Below, one piece after another: positions 1-5,303 of a stretch of DNA of 7,193 nucleotides (its first letter is position 1; every line of letters starts with the position of its first letter). Source of the DNA: Clostridia bacterium (GTDB lineage Bacteria; Bacillota; Clostridia; Oscillospirales; SIG627). Under the pieces are notes generated by a model that saw nothing but the letters and a program-made list of their open reading frames with translations, was not told the origin of the DNA and searched no databases. The DNA is taken from assembly GCA_017453605.1 (NCBI GenBank), contig JAFTEP010000278.1:1-7193 (forward strand), given 5' to 3'. The position numbers were made by a program, and so were the translations under genes.

Positions 1-338
1 ACGGCGCAAAGCTTTCGGGCGGCGAACGTCAGCGCATCTCCATCGCCCGCGCATTATTAAAAGGCGCGCCCATCGTCCTGCTCGACGAGGCGACCGCTTC
101 GCTTGACGTGGAAAACGAAACGAAGGTGCAGGAGGCGCTCTCGCGGCTGCTTTCCGGCAAGACCGTTCTCGTCATCGCGCACAGGATGCGCACCGTCTCC
201 GGCGCGGACAAGATCGTTGTGCTGAAGGACGGCAAAGTCTGTGAGGAAGGCCGACCGGAAGAGCTTCTGAAAGACGAAAACAGTCTCTTCCGTCATATGG
301 CACGGCTTCAGTCGGCTAACGCCGCGTGGAGCGTTTGA
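1..338 (+). CDS. ABC exporter ATP-binding subunit, C-terminal part (5' end outside window)
   Basis: This is the last ~111 codons of an ABC transporter nucleotide-binding domain, read from base 3. It shows the signature LSGGERQR (12-35), the Walker B IVLLDE followed by the D-loop ATASLD (72-107), and the H-loop histidine in VIAHRM (codon 180-182). The protein ends QSANAAWSV, a tail common in Firmicute exporters where a permease domain is fused in front of the ATPase (MsbA/CydCD-like). The Walker A and any membrane domain lie upstream of the window, so the fusion is inferred. It would couple ATP hydrolysis to export across the cytoplasmic membrane. The substrate cannot be told from this part. 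The stop (336-338) is 2 nt before the ATG of the methyltransferase remnant, so the two were probably one operon. Confidence 0.93.
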   Translation, partial: GAKLSGGERQRISIARALLKGAPIVLLDEATASLDVENETKVQEALSRLLSGKTVLVIAHRMRTVSGADKIVVLKDGKVCEEGRPEELLKDENSLFRHMARLQSANAAWSV

Positions 339-526
339 CTATGAAAAAGAAAACGCGGGACTTATACGCGCCGATCTGTAAGCGCGCGATGAAAGCGGAT
401 CAGAAGATCTGCGATTATATGTACGAGCGTATCCCCGAGGTGATCGAAGGCAAAAAGGTGTCGGAGATCGCGACGGGACCGGGACTGCTCGCCAAACACG
501 CAGCGCACGCGGCGGCGACCGTAACG

Positions 527-597
527 ACAAATCCGGATTTGCCGGAGTTATATAACTTATTCAGGGAATCGAGCTCCCTTTCTCTGCCGATGAACGT
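527..597 (-). pseudogene. N-terminal remnant of AAA-type ATPase (ATPase_2/DUF234-like), start codon lost
   Basis: Read on the minus strand, this stretch gives TFIGRERELDSLNKLYNSGK followed by SGFVV. It matches the usual opening of archaeal/clostridial AAA ATPases of the ATPase_2 (DUF234) group, which begin MFIGREKEL..LN.LY and go on to a GRRRVGKT P-loop. Here the match stops after FVV, at the junction near 524-530, so the P-loop and everything after it are gone. The expected ATG is ACG (595-597). A perfect AAGGAGG (606-612) sits 8 nt upstream of it, and a good promoter lies further upstream. This looks like a recently decayed gene that kept its expression signals. The frame is open back to a GTG at 636, but that lies upstream of the predicted transcription start. 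Confidence 0.66.
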
Positions 598-605
598 CAG
601 AACAG

Positions 606-612
606 CCTCCTT
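606..612 (-). promoter_or_regulatory. Orphan ribosome binding site AAGGAGG of the ATPase remnant
   Basis: The minus strand reads AAGGAGG here, a perfect anti-16S match, 8 nt before the ACG at 595-597 where this family normally has ATG. The only near-start codon in better range is CTG at 598-600, 5 nt away. It decides where the ancestral start was and argues that the start codon was lost by substitution. Confidence 0.6.
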
Positions 613-626
613 ATCAAACTGACAGC

Positions 627-654
627 AGTATAACACGGATCACAAAAAAGTCAA
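627..654 (-). promoter_or_regulatory. Sigma-A-type promoter with its -35 inside the terminator hairpin
   Basis: On the minus strand TTGACT (649-654) is followed by 16 nt and TATACT (627-632). Each hexamer matches the consensus at 5 of 6 positions. Transcription would start near 620, just before the AAGGAGG at 606-612. The -35 box is part of one arm of the terminator hairpin at 642-688. The promoter now drives only the ATPase remnant and would then read antisense to the methyltransferase remnant and possibly the ABC gene. Spacing and hexamers are seen directly; activity is inferred. Confidence 0.6.
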
Positions 655-688
655 GTACGATTCGGCAAATCGTACTTGACTTTTTTGT
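642..688. terminator. Bidirectional intrinsic terminator, 21-bp perfect inverted repeat
   Basis: The arms 642-662 and 668-688 are exact reverse complements around the 5-nt loop CGGCA. Each arm has GTCAAGTACGATT next to the loop and a run of six A or T at the outside, so either strand ends in a T6 tract after a 13-bp stem. On the minus strand it begins 22 nt after the esterase stop. On the plus strand it ends transcription from the ABC/methyltransferase side. Its symmetric form suits a boundary between convergent units. Confidence 0.88.
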
Positions 689-709
689 ATGTCGCTTTTG
701 GATGCGGTT

Positions 710-1456
710 TCAGCGGATGATCGCGTTCAGAGCGCGTTCTATCCAGGCGTCCCAGAAGACCCAGTTGTGAGCGCCGGGTCCTTCCTCGCAGACGAAATCA
801 AAGACGTCCTTTCTTTCTTCCAGCGCGGCGCGCATATTTTCGTGCGCGTAATAGAGGGGGTCCTGGGTACCGCAGGCGAAAAAGAGCTTCGGCGCGGGTT
901 TATCGGCGGGGAAGGTGCGGATCAGATGAATCAGATCCGAATCGCTCCCCGGGACTGTCTTTTCGAAATCCTCGCCCCAGATGAGAACGGCGTTCGCGTG
1001 TTTGCGGACGTCCTTGAGGCGTGTGGTCATATCCAGCGATCCCGAAAGACTGGCGGCGCCGGCGTAGCGTTCCGGCAGCAGAAGCGCCGCGCGGAATGCG
1101 CCGTAGCCGCCCATGGAAAGGCCCGCGATGTAATTGTTTTCCCGCTTTGCTGATAAGCCGAAGGTGCGGCGCATCAGATCGGGGAATTCCTCGGTGATGA
1201 AAGTGAAATACTTTTCGCCGTATTTCATATCCTGATAAAAGCTGTTGCCGCCCTCCGGCATCAGGATCGCGATATCGCGCCCGCGGAAAACGGTCTCCAG
1301 ATGCGTTTTGCGCAGCCAGGAATCGTAATTTCCGTGCATGCCGTGCAGAAGAGTCACCACGGGGCAGTCCGCGGCAGGAAGCTTGTCCGGCAAAAAGACG
1401 TTTGCCGCCGTGTCCTTATCGAGGCAGGCGGAACGAAAATGCAGTTCAGCGATCAT
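710..1456 (-). CDS. Alpha/beta-hydrolase esterase (esterase D / EstA tributyrin-esterase-like)
   Basis: This 248-aa protein has the alpha/beta-hydrolase fold of the esterase D family (Pfam PF00756), which includes lactococcal EstA and S-formylglutathione hydrolase. It should hydrolyse short-chain acyl or acetyl esters. The oxyanion segment is LLHGMHG (36-42). The nucleophile elbow is GLSMGGYGA with Ser114. The acid is probably Asp199 in GTQDPLYY, and the base His230 in GAHNWVFW. Length is normal and all three triad positions are present. There is no signal peptide, so it is probably cytoplasmic. The start is fixed by AAAGGAGG (1466-1473) with 9 nt spacing. It has its own promoter and ends at the strong terminator at 642-688, so it is probably monocistronic. 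The natural substrate is unknown; feruloyl or acetyl-xylan esters are possible in a gut organism. Confidence 0.92.
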   Translation of the reverse strand: MIAELHFRSACLDKDTAANVFLPDKLPAADCPVVTLLHGMHGNYDSWLRKTHLETVFRGRDIAILMPEGGNSFYQDMKYGEKYFTFITEEFPDLMRRTFGLSAKRENNYIAGLSMGGYGAFRAALLLPERYAGAASLSGSLDMTTRLKDVRKHANAVLIWGEDFEKTVPGSDSDLIHLIRTFPADKPAPKLFFACGTQDPLYYAHENMRAALEERKDVFDFVCEEGPGAHNWVFWDAWIERALNAIIR

Positions 1457-1479
1457 AACGGTGATCCTCCTTTACCTGT

Positions 1480-1508
1480 ATGTTATCACAAACGATCGGC
1501 TTTTTCAA
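1480..1508 (-). promoter_or_regulatory. Promoter of the esterase gene
   Basis: The minus strand has TTGAAA (1503-1508), a 17-nt spacer and TAACAT (1480-1485). This is a 5/6 and 4/6 match to sigma-A hexamers, placed just ahead of the AAAGGAGG site at 1466-1473. The implied leader is very short. The rest of the gap (1509-1616) shows no hairpin with a T tract, and I see nothing else in it. Confidence 0.5.
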
Positions 1509-1616
1509 GGGGGGATGACCTCGATCGGCCTCCAAAAAGCAAATTGAAGTTTTCGTTGCGTCTTTTGCCGCGAATCCGGCGAATACCGCCGCCGTGAGCG
1601 AAAAGCACAGGATCAG

Positions 1617-2159
1617 TTATGCCAGCGCTTTCCCGAACTCATAAGCCTCATCAAGCGCTTCTTTTCTATTCGCCGCTTCGCCCGCGCCGTCGATCCCGCC
1701 GAAGAACAGCGAGCCGCAAAGTCTGGCTTTTTCAAAACAGTCGATCCAGCCCTGCAGGCCGTTCACGGCTTTTTCGGGAGTGGTTTTGGCGTCGTCCGCC
1801 GCGACCGAGAGCATATACACCTTGCGGAAGCTGTAGTCGGACGAATAGAGCGGATTCATCCTGTCGAGAAGCGTCTTCATCTGCCCGCTCATCTCGTAAT
1901 AGTAGATCGGCGTCACGAACACGAGCGTGTCGGCGTTTTTCATTTTCTCGGCGATCTCGACCGCGTCGTCCTTCTGTAAGCACTTTTTCGTTTTCTGGCA
2001 GGCAAAACAGCCGATGCAGAATTTTATCGTCTTTCCTTTCAGACTGACGCATTCCACCTCGTGCCCGGCGTCTTTTGCCCCCGCGATCAGCCGCTCCGCG
2101 AGGATGTCCGAGTTGCTTTTTGCCCTCAGGCTGGAGGTGACAACAAGAACTTTGCTCAT
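1617..2159 (-). CDS. Flavodoxin-family NAD(P)H-dependent oxidoreductase, internal start
   Basis: This is a 180-aa product that could start inside the longer frame at ATG 2157-2159, preceded by AAGGAG (2170-2175) with a 10-nt gap. The sequence opens MSKVLVVTSSLRAKSNSD, the first strand and phosphate-binding loop for FMN. It is followed by CIGCFACQKTKKC, spaced C-x2-C-x2-C-x5-C, which fits the compact cysteine motif (C-x2-C-x2-C-x4-7-C) that binds a [4Fe-4S] cluster in Methanosarcina iron-sulfur flavoprotein. TLVFVTPIYYYEMSGQMKTLLDR is the second FMN-binding loop typical of the family. It is predicted to be a cytoplasmic electron carrier or quinone/FMN-type reductase; the partner is unknown. 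Length is normal for a stand-alone member, which supports independent translation. Confidence 0.8.
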   Translation of the reverse strand: MSKVLVVTSSLRAKSNSDILAERLIAGAKDAGHEVECVSLKGKTIKFCIGCFACQKTKKCLQKDDAVEIAEKMKNADTLVFVTPIYYYEMSGQMKTLLDRMNPLYSSDYSFRKVYMLSVAADDAKTTPEKAVNGLQGWIDCFEKARLCGSLFFGGIDGAGEAANRKEALDEAYEFGKALA

Positions 2160-2873
2160 TTTTGTGTTTCTCCTTTTATTTTTTTTTGCTTTGTTGTTTT
2201 TAGTCAGGTTGAAACTGTCTTTCACGAGCGCCATCACTTCTTCGTCGGTCAGACTGCCGTCGAGCGTGACGGAGATCCAGTATTTGCGGCTCATGTGGTA
2301 CGCGGGATAAACGCCCGCCTGTTCGGTCAACGCCGAGATCCTTTCGGGATCGGCTTTCAGATTTATTATGTCAACCGCGTCCCCGTCGCCGTTCTTCAAA
2401 AGGACCTGACGTTTCACATTCATGATGAGCGCAAACCATTTTGAGTTGTCGCCGTGTCTGAACACGCCGTAACTTTGATACTGACTCTGCTCCCACGGAT
2501 AATCCGACCCGACGCCGAAAGTTTCCGCGATTCTTTCGGCGATCCTGTTGGCCTGATCGGATGAAAAAAGCACGTCCTTACAGCACTCCGCCGCGATCTT
2601 TCCGAGCCATTCTTCATAAGCCGCGCGCACCGTGTTGACGTATGCGCCCTGAAAAGAGTCCGAGCGAAGCGGGCGGTATTCTTCACAGTTCATTTTATCA
2701 ATCACCGAGCCGGTGATCTCTCCCTTTTCCGAAACGGTCAGCGCCGCCGAAAAATCGCCGTTCATAAAGTCGCCTTCATAGCGGAAAGCGCCGTCCGTTT
2801 TTTCAAAACCGAACGCGAGCATCGAGTCCGGCACAAATCTCTTCCTGTTGAACGCTTTTTCCTCTATGCTCAT
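1617..2873 (-). CDS. YjbR (MmcQ) domain protein fused in frame to iron-sulfur flavodoxin
   Basis: This 418-aa reading frame joins two normally separate proteins. Residues 1-225 are a long-form MmcQ/YjbR protein: an N-terminal domain (to about 115) with DFMNGDFSAALTV and SSDQANRIAERI, then a CyaY-like YjbR domain with YGVFRH (135-140), KWFALIMNV (145-153) and YPAYHMSRKYWISVTLD (189-205). YjbR proteins are double-wing folds suspected to bind DNA, but their role is unproven. Residues 226-238 are a Lys/Asn-rich linker encoded by an A-rich tract, and 239-418 are a flavodoxin-like domain. A run of nine A holds the frame; one fewer would end YjbR at a TGA overlapping the flavodoxin ATG, one more at TAA. 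So this may be two genes, a slippage-made fusion, or a strain-specific merger. ATG 2873 has AAGGA 10 nt upstream. The gene follows the repeat protein by 47 nt. Confidence 0.8.
   Translation of the reverse strand: MSIEEKAFNRKRFVPDSMLAFGFEKTDGAFRYEGDFMNGDFSAALTVSEKGEITGSVIDKMNCEEYRPLRSDSFQGAYVNTVRAAYEEWLGKIAAECCKDVLFSSDQANRIAERIAETFGVGSDYPWEQSQYQSYGVFRHGDNSKWFALIMNVKRQVLLKNGDGDAVDIINLKADPERISALTEQAGVYPAYHMSRKYWISVTLDGSLTDEEVMALVKDSFNLTKNNKAKKNKRRNTKMSKVLVVTSSLRAKSNSDILAERLIAGAKDAGHEVECVSLKGKTIKFCIGCFACQKTKKCLQKDDAVEIAEKMKNADTLVFVTPIYYYEMSGQMKTLLDRMNPLYSSDYSFRKVYMLSVAADDAKTTPEKAVNGLQGWIDCFEKARLCGSLFFGGIDGAGEAANRKEALDEAYEFGKALA
2179..2187 (-). other. A9 slippery tract between the YjbR and flavodoxin parts
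   Basis: The coding strand reads GC, nine A, T, AAAAGGAG. With nine A the frame stays open through the flavodoxin ribosome binding site. With eight the upstream frame would end at the TGA in ATGA of the downstream start. With ten it would end at TAA directly after the tract. Runs of this length are prone to polymerase slippage and to length variation. Confidence 0.6.
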
Positions 2874-2920
2874 ATTTTCGCCGTCCTTTGCGCCCCCGGA
2901 TCTGTCGGGAGCATATCCAG

Positions 2921-3628
2921 TCAGTTTTTATCGCGGTAAAATCCGTGCGTTTTCAGCTTTTCGATGAAGGCGGCGAGCCTGCCGTCAGATAGTATCGCTT
3001 CACGCGTGTTTTCGTCGAACTTTTCCGCGATCTCTTCGGCGGTCTGTATCAAGTAAAAATCGCGAGGCAAAGAATGTGTGAAACTGCCGCCGAAAGTGTT
3101 CCCTGCGCTCGAGCCGGGGGACGAGGAAGATTCTTTTATTTCAACGCCGCCGTTGCGTTTGAAGATCAGCGTCATCTCGGTGAATTCGTGCCAGCGCGCG
3201 TCTTCAAAGTCCGCGAATACGAAGTCGGCGGGACGAAATCGCAGAGAGTTCTCCTTTGCAAAGCTTTCGGCAAAAGAATCGAACGGACCGCGTATCAGCG
3301 TATCGTTATCCCTGAGGATCTTTTCAAGCGTCGCCGTGAGGTCGATATGAGTGATAGTATCCGGCAGGATCAGTTCTTTGAGCGTTGCGAGTTTTTCAAG
3401 AAACGCCGTATCTATGCCGGTGAAACCGGTTTCGCTGCCGAATCCGCGCGAATCTTTTATCAAAAAAGAAATGCTCCCCGGATAGCGGCCGTGCTTCTTT
3501 AAGTATTCTTCCATGATCGCGTCCGGCTTTTGGAAATAAAGCAGATCGCTCTCTGAAAATCTGCCCTCGCCCCACGCCGAAAGTGACAGATCGTATTCCG
3601 TGTCAAACTCATGATCGAGTAAGCTCAT
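2921..3628 (-). CDS. Hypothetical protein with one BspA-like leucine-rich repeat
   Basis: This is a 235-aa protein of unknown function. The start at ATG 3626-3628 (MSLLDHEFDTEYD) is chosen because AAGGA lies upstream (3640-3644) and an extension to 3727 would run about 64 nt into the acetyltransferase gene. Residues ~70-128, including LATLKELILPDTITHIDL and later IRGPFDSFAESFAKENSLRF, resemble one degenerate BspA-type (LRR_5) repeat, where a 'GS.AE.YAKE' unit closes each turn. The rest has no motif I recognise. A Ser/Gly-rich stretch (ESSSSPGSSAGNTFGG) may be a flexible linker before an acidic C-terminal helix region ending KTHGFYRDKN. There is no signal peptide or TM segment, unlike surface BspA proteins, so it is probably cytoplasmic. 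It lies 35 nt after the acetyltransferase and 47 nt before YjbR, probably in one operon. Confidence 0.75.
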   Translation of the reverse strand: MSLLDHEFDTEYDLSLSAWGEGRFSESDLLYFQKPDAIMEEYLKKHGRYPGSISFLIKDSRGFGSETGFTGIDTAFLEKLATLKELILPDTITHIDLTATLEKILRDNDTLIRGPFDSFAESFAKENSLRFRPADFVFADFEDARWHEFTEMTLIFKRNGGVEIKESSSSPGSSAGNTFGGSFTHSLPRDFYLIQTAEEIAEKFDENTREAILSDGRLAAFIEKLKTHGFYRDKN

Positions 3629-3663
3629 CCCGTTTTTCTTCCTTATCTCGGTTTCAGTATTTG

Positions 3664-4122
3664 TCAAAGCGCCTTTATGAATCTCGGCCCCTCTTCGCCG
3701 GTCGTTCCGGCGGGAACGAAGCCGCATTTTTCAAGCACCCGCTGAGAAGCCGTGTTGTCGGGTCCGGTTTCCGCCTCCACGCGCCTCACCCCGGGCTGAT
3801 CCAGCGCCCAGGATACCGCCGCGCCTACCGCTTCTGCCGCGTATCCGCGTCCCCGGAACTCTGTCGAGATCCCGTATCCGATCTCCGCCGATCCGTCTTC
3901 GTTCAGTCCTTTGAAGCACAGATCCCCGACCTTCGATCCCTCTTTATTCTCGATTATCCATATCGCATACCACTCCCATTGATCCGGATGCTCCGACGCC
4001 CCCTGAAGCATCTGGCGGTATGCGGTCTTCAGTACCCCGTCGGTCTGAGAGTCGATGATCTCTTGCATTTCATCGCGTGACGCCGTGTATATTTTCAGGC
4101 GCTCTGTATCAAGCTTTATCAT
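3664..4122 (-). CDS. GNAT-family N-acetyltransferase (RimJ/RimL type)
   Basis: This 152-aa protein belongs to the GNAT acetyltransferases, which move the acetyl group of acetyl-CoA to an amine. The opening MIKLDTERLKIYTAS is the usual RimJ/RimL-like first strand. IGYGISTEFRGRGYAAEAVG (81-100) is motif A with the R/Q-x-x-G-x-G/A pyrophosphate loop as RGRGYA. VEAETGPDNTASQRVLEKCGF (115-135) is the typical motif B region. The protein is complete and of normal length. The substrate cannot be read from sequence; a small molecule, antibiotic or protein N-terminus is possible. ATG 4120-4122 is preferred, with GTGAGG 6 nt upstream; an in-frame GTG at 4132-4134 would add four residues and overlap the stop of a small upstream reading frame. 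It is probably the first certain gene of the run ending with the flavodoxin. Confidence 0.9.
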   Translation of the reverse strand: MIKLDTERLKIYTASRDEMQEIIDSQTDGVLKTAYRQMLQGASEHPDQWEWYAIWIIENKEGSKVGDLCFKGLNEDGSAEIGYGISTEFRGRGYAAEAVGAAVSWALDQPGVRRVEAETGPDNTASQRVLEKCGFVPAGTTGEEGPRFIKAL

Positions 4123-4130
4123 TTTTTGCC

Positions 4131-4295
4131 TCACGGATCCCGATCTGCCGTTTCCGGTGTTCTTTCTTTTATATAGTAGGTGTCGCGTTCTGTATGAACG
4201 TCAGATTCGGTCTTCTCTCCGGGGGCAACAGATGCAATTATCAGCTTCGGCCGGGCCGGCTCGATCCCGCCGAACAGTTTTATTGCTTTCATCAT
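4131..4295 (-). other. Small open frame (54 aa) ahead of the acetyltransferase, doubtful gene
   Basis: The gap 4123-4335 holds a minus-strand frame starting MMKAIKLFGG, with a GGGGA-like site about 6-7 nt before its ATG. Its TGA stop (4131-4133) overlaps the GTG at 4132-4134 by two bases, as in coupled genes. The product has no motif I recognise, and third-position GC is only about one half, without the bias expected of a real gene here. A promoter-like sequence lies inside it. I list it as a candidate only; otherwise the gap is regulatory spacer. Confidence 0.18.
4170..4198 (-). promoter_or_regulatory. Possible promoter for the acetyltransferase operon
   Basis: On the minus strand TTCATA (4193-4198) is followed by 17 nt and TATATA (4170-4175). 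A better -10, TATAAA, overlaps it two bases further on, but with a 19-nt spacer. Each hexamer matches at 4 of 6 positions. It lies about 50 nt before the acetyltransferase start, in a gap with no established gene. Confidence 0.33.
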
Positions 4296-4335
4296 GTATG
4301 CTTCCCCGAATAATCCCGCTTTTTTGTGACAGTTT

Positions 4336-5250
4336 TCAGTCCGTCGCAGACGCCATGATGACGGCAAAGCGGTCGAGCGTTCTGTCGTAAACGGTCAGGC
4401 ACAGCGCGCCCCACCATTCGTGTCCCTCGTCGAAATATTCCGACCAGTCCGTCGACCACTCATAGACTTCAAGAGAATCCGTTCCGTTCGGGAAAAGGGC
4501 GGCGTTTATTCTGTCAAAGTCGGCGTCCGTGTAAGCGTTCGTGTGCGGCGGCTCGAGAAACGCCTTGCGGTAATTGAGTCCCCCGTTTTTTTCGACCGGG
4601 GCAAAAAGTGAATCGACGCCTGTTTTTCTGCCCTCCGCTTTGCCGATATCAAAACGCCAGATCGCCTCTTCTCCGTCGAAAAAGAGCTTCCTGCTCGCAC
4701 ACAAAAGCGCGTTCCGATGCGCGTTTAAGCCCTTCTCGTTATGAGCGTTTGCCACGAGGCAGAATTCTGTCTCGCTGTCGGGATATTCTTCTATTACGTC
4801 GTAAGCGGGATCGGTATCTATGATCTTCCCGTATTCCGGACGCGGTGAAGTATCGCCGGATTCAGTCTTTTCTTTTTCCTTTGCTTTGTTTGCCGGAGGG
4901 GGAGCTTTCTTTTTTTCTCTGCCGCGAAACACCTTTTCCGCGTCGTCGATCTGAACGTCTCCCATGCGAGCCGCGTATTCGACCATGCGGCAGAAATCGG
5001 CCGCGTCGTATTCAAACCCGGTGATCGAAGTGACGGTTTCCCCGTTTTCGAAGCGCTCCAGAACGGAGCAGGGATCGAACGAATTGTGCACGGCGCTCAT
5101 GTTTTTGTTTTTGTCCGTGATATAAAGACACGGCTCGTAAGGATGGCACGTCAAAGTGTATTCTTCGCCGTTTATGTTCAAAAAACAAAGCCCGTTTTTT
5201 TCTCCGAGAACGTAACGCCCGTCGCTGAAAACCGTGCGGTCTTTATCCAT
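4336..5250 (-). CDS. Conserved-looking hypothetical protein, two parts joined by Lys/Pro-rich linker
   Basis: This is a 304-aa protein that I do not recognise. Residues 1-110 form a first part beginning with a beta-rich stretch (DGRYVLGEKNGLCFLNINGEEYTLTCHPYEPCLYI) and a helical segment (DAADFCRMVEYAARMGD). Residues 110-138 are a charged, low-complexity linker (REKKKAPPPANKAKEKEKTE). Residues 139-304 form a second, aromatic- and acid-rich part with EVYEWSTDWSEYFDEGHEWWGALCLTVYDRTLDRF (261-295), which looks like a beta hairpin ending. There is no signal peptide or TM helix, so it is probably cytoplasmic. The start is certain: GGAGGT (5258-5263) lies 7 nt before ATG. It sits 53 nt after the HD-GYP gene on the same strand, with a hairpin between. 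Its length, start signal and normal composition support a real gene; the function is unknown. Confidence 0.75.
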   Translation of the reverse strand: MDKDRTVFSDGRYVLGEKNGLCFLNINGEEYTLTCHPYEPCLYITDKNKNMSAVHNSFDPCSVLERFENGETVTSITGFEYDAADFCRMVEYAARMGDVQIDDAEKVFRGREKKKAPPPANKAKEKEKTESGDTSPRPEYGKIIDTDPAYDVIEEYPDSETEFCLVANAHNEKGLNAHRNALLCASRKLFFDGEEAIWRFDIGKAEGRKTGVDSLFAPVEKNGGLNYRKAFLEPPHTNAYTDADFDRINAALFPNGTDSLEVYEWSTDWSEYFDEGHEWWGALCLTVYDRTLDRFAVIMASATD

Positions 5251-5277
5251 TGGTTTTACCTCCGTAAACTCCTTTTT

Positions 5278-5299
5278 GCCGGGAGCGTTCCGGCTTTTT
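5278..5299 (+). terminator. Short hairpin with T tract on the plus strand
   Basis: GCCGG (5278-5282) pairs with CCGGC (5290-5294) around 7 nt and is followed on the plus strand by TTTTT (5295-5299). This is the layout of a weak intrinsic terminator for plus-strand transcription, yet both neighbours are on the minus strand. Read in their direction the stem is followed by A residues, so it should not terminate the HD-GYP transcript. Confidence 0.4.
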
Positions 5300-5303
5300 A
5301 TGT

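Larger units (their letters stand above)
341..622 (+). pseudogene. Truncated class I SAM-dependent methyltransferase (N-terminal ~60 residues, then foreign tail)
   Basis: Residues 1-60 read like the N-terminus of a small Firmicute SAM methyltransferase: an MKKKTRDLYAPIC opening, a helix with DYMYERIPEVIEGK, then motif I as EIATGPGLLAKH (residues 43-53), which forms the SAM-binding glycine loop. After about base 524 the reading frame runs into sequence that on the other strand encodes an ATPase N-terminus. The last ~32 residues (from TTNPDLP) are therefore not methyltransferase, and motifs II-IV are missing. An intact family member would be about 200 aa or more, so this one cannot be catalytic. 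ATG 341 is preferred, with a weak GGAG at 328-331; a GTG at 326 in the same frame overlaps the ABC gene. It could be translated as a 93-aa chimeric peptide. The family call rests on remembered N-terminal patterns and needs a search. Confidence 0.72.

Noticed and set aside
689..1153. Long plus-strand open frame (154 aa)
   Set aside because: It lies opposite the esterase, whose catalytic motifs are complete; the plus-strand product has no motif and no ribosome binding site.
1520..1616. Terminator after the flavodoxin gene
   Set aside because: The only candidate, GCAAA/TTTGC before a T5 run, has a 5-bp stem and about a 20-nt loop, too weak to call.
1619..2047. Plus-strand Arg/Ser-rich open frame (142 aa)
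   Set aside because: Low-complexity Arg/Ser/Pro sequence typical of a shadow frame opposite the flavodoxin.
3629..3727. N-terminal extension of the repeat protein (MRLRSRRNDRRR...)
   Set aside because: It overlaps the end of the acetyltransferase gene, is Arg-rich as an out-of-frame read would be, and ATG 3626-3628 has its own AAGGA site.
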